Of a stretch of 64,000 nucleotides of DNA, positions 8,994 through 15,546 are shown piece after piece. Location of the stretch: NCBI RefSeq assembly GCF_900460065.1, contig NZ_UAVD01000037.1:90343-154342 (forward strand), written 5' to 3'. Position 1 is the first letter of the stretch. Every line of letters begins with the position of its first letter. A model generated the notes under the pieces. The model saw only the letters and a program-made list of their open reading frames with translations, was not told the DNA's origin and searched no databases. The translations under genes and the position numbers were made by a program. The stretch comes from Streptomyces griseus. Its GTDB lineage: Bacteria; Actinomycetota; Actinomycetes; Streptomycetales; Streptomycetaceae.

Positions 8994-10164
8994 GGTCCTC
9001 CTTCGGGATCGTGGAGTGCCGGGTCACCCGCTCGACGATGTCGGCCGCGCGGGCGGCGCCGTCCACCGCGGCCAGCCGCCGGCCGAGTGCCTGGGCACGG
9101 CCGCGCAGGGCCTCGTCCCGCCAGGCCGAGTCCAGCAGCGCCGGCCAGTCCGACAGCGCGGATTTCGGCAGATGCACGCCCACACCCGCCCGCATGCAGG
9201 CGCCGGTGAGCAGCGGCTGCTCGGAGCCGTTGGGCGAGGCCGCGAGGGGGCGGCCGCGCAGCAGGGCGGCGAGTACGGGGGCGGAGGTGCCGCTCGTCAG
9301 TACCAGGTCCGCCAGGTCGATCAGCGGCCCCATCCACGGTTTGCGCACCGTCAGGATGTCCGCGCCCGGCGCGGGTTCGGGGCTCGGCGAGCGACCCTGC
9401 TCGACCACGGCCTGGAACCGGCCGCCGGTGAAGGCCTCGTTGAGGTGGGGCCACCGGCTGCCACCCTCGAACACGCGCCCGAGATGGACGTACACCAGGG
9501 GTTTCCCGGACCGCTCCACCTGCTCCCTGACCGCCTCGACCTCGCCCGGTCCGGGCGTCGGCTCCCAGCGCAGCGGTCCCACGTGCCGGACCCGGTCGGG
9601 CAGTTCGCCGCCCGGGTACTCCAGCGCCGGGTCGCCGCGCAGCAGCAGGGCGTCACCCGGCAGCGGGTCGTCCCCCCACCGGGAGCCACGCGCCGGCAGC
9701 CCGGCCAGCTCCCGCACCTCGGCGTACTGCTGGCGCATCTCACGGGTCCGGTTCCGCCGGGGCCTGCCCAGCGGCGGTTCGCCGTCCCCGCCCGCCCGGT
9801 AGTCCCACAGGTGGACCGAGAGCCCGACCACCACCACGGGAAGGCCGAGCACTTCGGCGGCGAGCAGGGTGCCGTGGCACAGCACGGAGGTGATGAGCAG
9901 GTCGGCCCGGTCGGCGCGGGCGGCGCGCACGGTCGCGCGGTACTGCGCCATGGCGGAGGTGCCCCACCACGCGACGGAGAACGCGCGCCGTTCGCCGAAG
10001 TCCTCCGTCGCCGCGAACGGCAGTCCGGCGTCGGCCGCGACGGCCGCGACGCCGGACCTGCCCAGCAGGCTGACGTGGTGGCCGCGGCGTCCGAGCTCAC
10101 GACCGGCCGCGATCGTCGGGTAGAGGTAGCCGCCGTCGCTGAGCGGACACAGCAGGATTCTCAC
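8968..10164 (-). CDS. Glycosyltransferase-like protein (GT-B, UGT/MGT type)
   Basis: A 398-residue protein with a GT-B fold signature: N-terminal RILLCPLSDGGYLYPTIAAG (Rossmann start of macrolide-type glycosyltransferases) and a C-terminal donor-binding half with LVLTSGTSAPVLAALLRGRP followed by NGSEQPL. In the active family the segment is usually THGG, with His contacting the sugar diphosphate; here it reads TSGTS, so the canonical His-Gly-Gly is missing. It might glycosylate the operon's peptide or use an unusual donor, or act as a non-catalytic partner. The GTG at 10164 (GGGAGG upstream) overlaps the TGA of a small ORF as GTGA, and its own stop lies inside the next gene. Fold assignment is good; activity is doubtful. 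Confidence 0.8.
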   Translation of the reverse strand: MRILLCPLSDGGYLYPTIAAGRELGRRGHHVSLLGRSGVAAVAADAGLPFAATEDFGERRAFSVAWWGTSAMAQYRATVRAARADRADLLITSVLCHGTLLAAEVLGLPVVVVGLSVHLWDYRAGGDGEPPLGRPRRNRTREMRQQYAEVRELAGLPARGSRWGDDPLPGDALLLRGDPALEYPGGELPDRVRHVGPLRWEPTPGPGEVEAVREQVERSGKPLVYVHLGRVFEGGSRWPHLNEAFTGGRFQAVVEQGRSPSPEPAPGADILTVRKPWMGPLIDLADLVLTSGTSAPVLAALLRGRPLAASPNGSEQPLLTGACMRAGVGVHLPKSALSDWPALLDSAWRDEALRGRAQALGRRLAAVDGAARAADIVERVTRHSTIPKEDHDYANVSP

Positions 10165-10307
10165 GACGCCTCCCGGTCGGAACGGTCGGTCCGGATGCCG
10201 GACGGGGCGGTCCGGAGCTGAGCGGCCGCCGCCGGGAGTTCCCGCGCCGCGGGCCGCGGGGCCCGGTGCGGGCGCCGGCACTGTGCCGGTGGGGCGGCGG
10301 GGGTCAC
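10161..10307 (-). CDS. Possible 48-aa ORF coupled to the glycosyltransferase gene
   Basis: A short Arg/Ala/Pro-rich ORF beginning VTPAAPPAQCRRP and ending SDREAS. Two things favour it: a good ribosome site (GAGGGAGC) before GTG 10307, and a TGA that overlaps the GTG of the glycosyltransferase gene as GTGA, the same coupling used elsewhere in this operon. Against it, the composition is what random GC-rich DNA gives. Its ribosome site and first codons repeat the start of the prolyl oligopeptidase gene at 4404-4442 (36 of 39 bp), so it may be a leftover from a duplicated gene start that still serves to couple translation. Confidence 0.4.
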   Translation of the reverse strand: MTPAAPPAQCRRPHRAPRPAARELPAAAAQLRTAPSGIRTDRSDREAS

Positions 10308-10321
10308 TCGGTGCTCCCTCG
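10283..10321 (-). repeat. 39-bp repeat, copy B (start of the 48-aa ORF)
   Basis: Matches 4404-4442 at 36 of 39 positions in the same orientation: both read gtgccggt, then gggcggcgg, ggtcact and ggtgctccctcg with single mismatches between. It covers a ribosome site, a GTG and about seven codons. Confidence 0.75.
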
Positions 10322-10463
10322 GGGCGTGGCGGGCGGTGACGGGCGGCCGGCGGGCCTGCCGGGCGGGAGGGCCGAAAGGGGCGGGTCTCGCGGCGGCCGG
10401 GGCCGGCGGCGGCAGGTGCGACGGCGGCGGGCGCCTCTCGGCGGGTGGCGCCGGACGGCGGCC

Positions 10464-10507
10464 GGGCCTCCGGCGCTCGGCACGATGGGTGCGAGCTCCG
10501 GAGGCCC
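10464..10507 (-). terminator. Hairpin just downstream of the precursor peptide gene
   Basis: A perfect 10-bp inverted repeat (gggcctccgg at 10464-10473, ccggaggccc at 10498-10507) with a partly paired 24-nt loop begins 29 bp after the stop of the peptide gene. It could act as an attenuator or as a 3' RNA stabiliser so that the peptide is made in excess over the enzymes behind it. No T-tract is present. Confidence 0.55.
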
Positions 10508-10536
10508 GTGCGGTGCACAGGACGCGACGGGGCGAG

Positions 10537-10659
10537 TTACTGCAGCATGTCGCTGTTGTTGGTGAGGCAGTTCCCCGCCTCGTCCTCGCCGTCCTCGCTG
10601 TGGGCGACGACCTCGAACTCCTCGGACTCGGTCGGCTCCTGGCTCTGGTTCTCGGGCAT
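10537..10659 (-). CDS. Precursor-like 40-aa peptide of the radical SAM operon
   Basis: A 40-residue ORF too short for most gene callers. It starts at ATG 10659 with GAGGAG 6 bp upstream and ends in TAA. The first 28 residues are strongly acidic (MPENQSQEPTE ..., then EFEVVAH and a Glu/Asp run), with no Lys or Arg anywhere; the end reads AGNCLTNNSDMLQ with a single Cys31, one Thr and three Asn. An acidic leader followed by a small polar core with a Cys is the usual plan of a RiPP precursor. It is the first gene before the glycosyltransferase/DUF6895/radical SAM/MFS/peptidase genes, separated from them by a hairpin. FEVV may be the recognition stretch. All functional statements are inference from composition and position. 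Confidence 0.78.
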   Translation of the reverse strand: MPENQSQEPTESEEFEVVAHSEDGEDEAGNCLTNNSDMLQ

Positions 10660-11238
10660 GTTGTTCTCCTCTGGTCGACGGTGGCGGTTGCACCGGCTGA
10701 GAAGAACGTACGAACGCGCGGTATGGGAACGCCTGATCGTCGGCCCGACGCCGGTATACGGCCCACGACGCGGGCCCGGGACGGCACCGGTGACCGGAGG
10801 GGATGTCGGGGCCCGGACCGTGGACACGTGTCGGCCCCGCCGCAGGTAGGCGGGTGTGCGGAGCCGGCTGGGGGCGGTCGGGCGCGGTGCGTGTGGGGCC
10901 GCGGAGGGCGGTCCGGCGCGGTGTGGCCGGGCGGCGGTGCACGGGGAGGGCCACCGCACCCGGGGCCGGAGGCAGCGGGGTCCCGTGGGCAGCGGTGCCC
11001 CGTGGGCGCGGACCGGGGGACCGGCTCCGGCGGGCAGGGACCGGCCAGGCCGCTCGACGCAGTCCACGGACGGGCGAGCCGTCTCGTAGGCCAGGGACCG
11101 GTCAGTCCGGTCGTCGCAGTCCACGGACCGGGCAGGCCCCCTCGGAGGCCACGGACCGAGGGGGCCTCAGCCGTCCGGCTGACAGGTACGGCCCCGGCCG
11201 GCAGGTGCCCGGGGAGGGGAGGGCCAGGGCGACAGGCC
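10660..11238. other. Non-coding stretch upstream of the peptide gene
   Basis: No credible gene in 579 bp. The part next to the peptide gene (about 10680-10760) is the least GC-rich and should hold its promoter: on the minus strand it has CGTTCGTACGTTC, a cgttc repeat 3 bp apart, and GTATAC. I cannot name a sigma factor. The far part contains a 57-bp tandem repeat (11035-11147). Confidence 0.5.
11035..11147. repeat. Two imperfect 57-bp tandem repeats
   Basis: Units start at 11035 and 11092 (cagggaccgg, then gcagtccacggac at the same offset), with a trace of a third unit after 11148 (ccacggaccg). They are in non-coding DNA about 400 bp upstream of the peptide start. Confidence 0.6.
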
Positions 11239-11634
11239 CTAAGCGCCCGGCGACGGCCGTACCGTACGGGGTCCCACACAGCGGGCCCCGTACGCCTCGA
11301 CCCGCCGCCGCAGTCCCCGGTCGGCGGTGACGACGACGCAGTCCCGGTCCGGGGCGGCCCCGGCCGCCAGCTCGGCGATCAGGTCGTCGCCGCTGCCGGG
11401 GGCCGAGTCGACCCGCACCCCGGGCACGGAGGCGACGCCCCGGGCGGCCCCCTCCACGACGAGCACCAGCTCGGCGGGGCCGGGCAGCCCCGGCAGCCCG
11501 GCCGCCGCGTACGGGACCAGCGAGTCACGCAGCCGGGTCGCCGCCCCGCGCCGGTCCCGCCACCATCCGTCGGGCACGGAACCGACCACGTTGGCGGCGT
11601 CCACGATCACCAGCACCGCGTCGTCCTCGCTCAT
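11239..11634 (-). CDS. Small NYN/PIN-like domain protein
   Basis: A 131-residue cytoplasmic protein with spaced acidic residues typical of the NYN/PIN nuclease fold: VIVDAANVVG at the N terminus, SGDDLIAEL in the middle and VVTADRGLRRR near the end. Such proteins are small RNases; in Streptomyces this gene is often labelled NTP pyrophosphohydrolase, a name not supported by the residues I see. The ATG at 11634 has no good ribosome site. It lies 39 bp after the LCP gene on the same strand and could be co-transcribed with it. Confidence 0.7.
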   Translation of the reverse strand: MSEDDAVLVIVDAANVVGSVPDGWWRDRRGAATRLRDSLVPYAAAGLPGLPGPAELVLVVEGAARGVASVPGVRVDSAPGSGDDLIAELAAGAAPDRDCVVVTADRGLRRRVEAYGARCVGPRTVRPSPGA

Positions 11635-11673
11635 CCCGGCAGGGTGTCACGGGCGGCGTGGTTCGGCGGGGTC

Positions 11674-12753
11674 TCAGCCTCCGGTGGCGGGGGACTTCTT
11701 CGCTTCCTCGGGGATCGCGGTGTCCTCGCGGATCGCCTTCCACAGCTGGCCGGCCTGCGGCTCGGCCGCGATCACCCGGTTCTTGTCGATCTTGTCGTAC
11801 GCCACCGGCAGCATGATCGTCTCCATCGAGGCCGGGTCGACGCCGTTCATCGAGCGGGCGAACTCCGCCAGCGAGGTGAGCGACGCGAGCCCCGAGTCGG
11901 TGGTCAGCGACTTGGTGGCCGACTTGGCGATCTTGTACGAGTTCGCCGGACTGCCCAGCAGGTCCTGCGACTTGACCTCGCTCAGCAGGGCCATCAGGAA
12001 CTGCTGCTGGAGCCCGATGCGGCCCAGGTCGCTGCCGTCGCCGATGCCGTGCCGGGTCCGGACGTACGCCAGGGACTCGGTGCCGTCCAGCTTCTGCGGG
12101 CCCGCGGTGAGGCTCAGCCCGGAGGCCTTGTCGTCGATGTCCTGCGGTACGTCGACGGTGACCCCGCCGATGGCGTCGACCAGGTCCTTGAACCCGGCGA
12201 AGTTGATCTCCAGGTAGTGGTCGATGCGGACGCCGGACATCTTCTCGACCGTCTTCACCACACAGGCCGGACCGACCTGGGAGTAGACGGAGTTGAACAT
12301 GACGCGTTCCTTGGCGGACACCGTGGATCCGTTGTCCCCGACGCACTCGGGCCGGGTCACCAGGGTGTCGCGCGGGATGGAGACGGCGACGGCCTTCGAC
12401 CGGCCCTCGGGTATGTGCACCACCATCGCGGTGTCGGAGCGCGCACCGCTGACGCCCCCGCCCCCGCCCAGCTCCTTGTTCTCCGCCCCGGCGCGCGAGT
12501 CGGAGCCCAGGACCAGGAGGTTCTGCCCGCTGGTGGGCAGCTTCTCCGGGCGGTCCTCACCGAGCGCCTTGTCGATGTCGACGCCCGTGATGTTCCCGTC
12601 GAGCTGGCTGTAGAGCCAGTACACGGTTCCGCCGGCGGCGAGCAGCAGGACGAGCAGGACACCGAGCGTGATCTTGAGCCCGCGGCGGCGCTTGCGGGGC
12701 TTGGGTGAGCGCCGGGAGGCACGGGGGCCCGGAGGCATGACGTCGTTGCTCAT
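11674..12753 (-). CDS. LytR-CpsA-Psr (LCP) family cell-wall glycopolymer ligase
   Basis: A 359-residue membrane-anchored protein. After a basic cytoplasmic stretch (RKRRRGLK) comes one hydrophobic helix, then the extracellular LCP domain with its conserved Arg/Asp residues: LVLGSDSRAG, RSDTAMVVHIP, SIPRDT and YVRTRHGIGDGSDLGR. LCP enzymes transfer lipid-linked glycopolymers such as teichoic acid or capsule onto peptidoglycan outside the cell. The ATG at 12753 is preferred over the in-frame TTG at 12771 because GAGGA lies about 11 bases before it. It is divergent from galE and the Stealth locus, which fits a role in attaching the polymer made there, though that link is inferred. Confidence 0.88.
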   Translation of the reverse strand: MSNDVMPPGPRASRRSPKPRKRRRGLKITLGVLLVLLLAAGGTVYWLYSQLDGNITGVDIDKALGEDRPEKLPTSGQNLLVLGSDSRAGAENKELGGGGGVSGARSDTAMVVHIPEGRSKAVAVSIPRDTLVTRPECVGDNGSTVSAKERVMFNSVYSQVGPACVVKTVEKMSGVRIDHYLEINFAGFKDLVDAIGGVTVDVPQDIDDKASGLSLTAGPQKLDGTESLAYVRTRHGIGDGSDLGRIGLQQQFLMALLSEVKSQDLLGSPANSYKIAKSATKSLTTDSGLASLTSLAEFARSMNGVDPASMETIMLPVAYDKIDKNRVIAAEPQAGQLWKAIREDTAIPEEAKKSPATGG

Positions 12754-12922
12754 CCTGTTTCGAGTCCTCAAATCTCATTGCCCGGGAGGGCAGGGGAGTG
12801 CGCGGGACTCGGGTGGGGGGTGTGGCCGGTCCGTGAATGTTCGACTGACCGAGCACTATAGAACAGACGGGCGCATGAACTGGTGAGCCGATGCCTGGCA
12901 ATGGACGACGAGCGTATCGAAC

Positions 12923-12928
12923 TACTAT
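12923..12928 (+). promoter_or_regulatory. Probable -10 element of a leaderless galE transcript
   Basis: TACTAT lies 6 bp before ATG 12935 and there is no Shine-Dalgarno sequence, the usual arrangement of leaderless actinobacterial mRNAs. No convincing -35 element is seen. Confidence 0.4.
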
Positions 12929-12934
12929 TCGCCC

Positions 12935-13945
12935 ATGACTTGGTTGATCACAGGCGGAGCGGGCTATATCGGGTCTCACGTCGTACGCGCCATGACGGCG
13001 GCCGGCGAGACGGTCGCCGTCTACGACGACCTCTCCACCGGAGACCGCGAGCGCGTTCCGGACGACGTGCCCTTCGTGCACGGCTCGACGCTCGACGCCG
13101 TCGGCCTGCGGCGCGTCATGCGGGACCTGTCGGTACGCGGCGTCGTGCACCTCGCGGCCAAGAAGCAGGTGGCCGAGTCCGTCGAGCGCCCCCTCCACTA
13201 CTACCGCGAGAACGTCGAGGGGCTCCGGGTGCTCCTGGAGGCGGCGGCCGACAGCGGGGTGGGCTCGTTCCTGTTCTCGTCCTCCGCGGCCGTGTACGGA
13301 ATGCCGGACGTGGCGCTTGTGACGGAAGACACTCCCTGCGCCCCCATCAACCCCTACGGCGAGACCAAGCTCGCGGGCGAGTGGCTGGTGCGCTCGGTGG
13401 GACGGGCGCACGGCATGGCCACCGCCTCGCTGCGCTACTTCAACGTGGCGGGTGCCGCGGCGCCCCACCTCGCCGACGCCGGTGTCTTCAACCTCGTGCC
13501 CATGGTCTTCGAGAAGCTCTCCCAGGGCGCCGCCCCGGTGGTCTTCGGGACCGACTACGACACCGCCGACGGAACCTGCGTCCGCGACTTCATCCATGTG
13601 GACGACATCGCCTCGGCCCACCTGGCGGCGGCCCGTGCGCTCGTCGGCCGCGGCCCTGGGTCGGATCTGACGGTCAACATCGGCCGTGGGCAGGGTGTTT
13701 CGGTCCGCGAGATGATCGCGCTGATCGGCGAGGTGACCGGGTACAGCTCTGCCGCCGAGCCGGTTTCCGCTCCGCGGCGACCGGGCGATCCGGCCCGTGT
13801 CGTCGCCTCGGCGGACCTGATCCGCGAAGAACTGGACTGGTCCGCGTCCCATGACGTCCGGCAGATGGTGGAGTCGGCCTGGGCCGGCTGGTGCCTGCGG
13901 CATCCGGCCGCGTGGCGCGACCTCGCCGGGATCCCGTCGGCCTGA
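12935..13945 (+). CDS. galE: UDP-glucose 4-epimerase
   Basis: A 336-residue extended short-chain dehydrogenase. It has the NAD-binding GGAGYIGSH at residues 7-15, the catalytic Ser/Tyr/Lys set (SSSAAVYG, then NPYGETK) and the conserved RYFNVAGA motif, so it should interconvert UDP-glucose and UDP-galactose (or the N-acetyl forms) in the cytoplasm. It probably supplies sugar nucleotide for the surface glycan genes downstream. The start at 12935 has no ribosome site and may be leaderless. 242 bp separate it from the next gene, so it may be its own transcript. Confidence 0.9.
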   Translation: MTWLITGGAGYIGSHVVRAMTAAGETVAVYDDLSTGDRERVPDDVPFVHGSTLDAVGLRRVMRDLSVRGVVHLAAKKQVAESVERPLHYYRENVEGLRVLLEAAADSGVGSFLFSSSAAVYGMPDVALVTEDTPCAPINPYGETKLAGEWLVRSVGRAHGMATASLRYFNVAGAAAPHLADAGVFNLVPMVFEKLSQGAAPVVFGTDYDTADGTCVRDFIHVDDIASAHLAAARALVGRGPGSDLTVNIGRGQGVSVREMIALIGEVTGYSSAAEPVSAPRRPGDPARVVASADLIREELDWSASHDVRQMVESAWAGWCLRHPAAWRDLAGIPSA

Positions 13946-14187
13946 GACGCGCGCGGGCGCACTCTCCGGGCGTCGCGCCGAGCTGTCTCGCCCCGGCGCA
14001 CCAGCCCCCCCCTGTGCCGTCTCCATGTCAAGGCTGTGGGACGCGTATGGCAAACTTCTGCAGAGATTTCACTAGTAGTCCACTTGTGCGACCCCCGGCG
14101 GCCGACGCCGACAAGCTCCGGGGGGAGGGGCGCCAAGCGGGGGGCGTGGCCGACAGGGCTGCGGTACGGGGAGCGTGAGGGGCGGAC

Positions 14188-15303
14188 ATGGGGGCGAAGT
14201 ACGGGCGTGGCGCCACGAAGACGGAGCGCCCCGGGGCCGCCGGGTCCGGGGGGAGTGCGACGCCGTCCAGGCCGCTGGCCGACGAGGGCGTACGACTGTT
14301 TCTGGGCAGGGATCACCGGTTCACCGCGATCGCCCGGACCGCTGACGGTCTGCTCCGGTGGACGCAGCACCGCCCGAACGGAACCGGGTGGGACGGGCCC
14401 GAGCTGATTGCCACTCCTCGGCTCACCGGTCTCTCGTCGACCCAGGGGGCCGACGGCTTCCTTCACTTCGTCGGTCGGCGGGTCTCCGACGGAGGGGCCT
14501 CGGTCACCGTGGTGCAGGCCGTCCAGTACCAGACGGGCCGCCCGCTCACGCAGTGGCGCTCCATCGGCAACCCGCACAAGGATCCTGAGCGGATCCGGGC
14601 GGTGACCGTGCCGGGGATCGCCGTGAGCGGCGCGGGGCTCGTCCACGTCTTCCTGGCCAGGGCCGGGGGCGGGGTCGTGATGCGTCAGGAGGGGGCCAAG
14701 GGCCCGTGGCAACCCTGGCGCGGACTCAAGGGGCAGCTCGCCGAGGGGGACGTCACGGCCGTCGCCTCGTCCTCCGGCCGGATCGAGTTGCTGGTCCCGG
14801 ACACGAGCGGCCGGGCCATGCGCTGGCGGCAGAGCGAGCCGGACGGCGAGATGGAGCGTGGCCCCAACATCCCCATGGCTCCCGCGCCCGGCAGTCTCGT
14901 CGGGCTGGAGACGGGCCCGGACCGCATCACCTATTACTGGGCGGACCCGGCGACGGGGGGTGTCTTCGCCCACCGCCCGGGGGAGTGGGTGATCCCCCTC
15001 GGTGGGGGACCGGTCAGCGGTCGTATCGCGGCCCTCCGGGTGGCGCTCGACGGATACGACTGCACCGTGCTGGCCCACCGCGGCGTTGACGGCGACGTGA
15101 TGGTGGCGGCCTGCGCGACGGAGAACGAGGCCGCCGGGCTCTGGTGGGCGCCGACGGGCGAGCGGTGTGCGGGTCCCCCCGCCCTGGCCCGTGATGGGTA
15201 CGGCCGGGTCGTCATGGCCACGCTCGGCTCGGACGGCGCATTGCGGATTGCCCGTCAGTCCCGTGAACAGGGACTCGTCATGGAGCCTTCCGTGCGCGTG
15301 TGA
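14188..15303 (+). CDS. Beta-propeller-like protein of unknown function
   Basis: A 371-residue protein built from repeated ~45-residue blades with recurring patterns such as ADGLLRWTQH, ADGFLHFVG, SSGRIELLVPD, YWADPATGGVFA and SDGALRIARQS. This resembles the tectonin/PLL-like lectin propellers. No signal peptide is visible: the N terminus is Gly/Arg/Ser-rich and disordered. It starts at ATG 14188 with a GAGGGGCGGA ribosome site. Placed between galE and the Stealth genes, it could bind glycan or help assemble the polymer machinery, but that is guesswork. A low-GC patch at about 14045-14090 probably holds its promoter. Confidence 0.65.
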   Translation: MGAKYGRGATKTERPGAAGSGGSATPSRPLADEGVRLFLGRDHRFTAIARTADGLLRWTQHRPNGTGWDGPELIATPRLTGLSSTQGADGFLHFVGRRVSDGGASVTVVQAVQYQTGRPLTQWRSIGNPHKDPERIRAVTVPGIAVSGAGLVHVFLARAGGGVVMRQEGAKGPWQPWRGLKGQLAEGDVTAVASSSGRIELLVPDTSGRAMRWRQSEPDGEMERGPNIPMAPAPGSLVGLETGPDRITYYWADPATGGVFAHRPGEWVIPLGGGPVSGRIAALRVALDGYDCTVLAHRGVDGDVMVAACATENEAAGLWWAPTGERCAGPPALARDGYGRVVMATLGSDGALRIARQSREQGLVMEPSVRV

Positions 15304-15546
15304 GTCCGCCGGCAGAACGGGCGAGACCGGAACCGTACGTTTCCTTTCCACTTCTGCACTATTGCACCTGTGTAACAGATGCGAATTTCAACGATCAAAG
15401 ATGGACACAGAGTGTTCAGGATGTGAAGATTTCGTGGCGGCCATCTGTCTCCGGTGATGGCGTCGGTGAGTGCGACCACTTGCCAGGCGAAGGCGCGGGA
15501 GTGGGCCGAGGCCCCATGGGTGTATGGATGGTGCGGAAATTCAGTG
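15304..15546 (+). promoter_or_regulatory. Low-GC leader region of the Stealth operon
   Basis: The 100 bp after 15330 are markedly richer in A and T than the neighbourhood (for example gcgaatttcaacgatcaaag) and precede three coupled genes, so the operon promoter is probably here. I cannot place -35 and -10 boxes with confidence. Confidence 0.4.

Noticed and set aside
10660..11238. Continuous minus-strand frame from 11279 through this gap
   Set aside because: It runs through the repeat and the peptide gene in a different frame from the peptide, with Pro/Arg-rich composition and no start signal.
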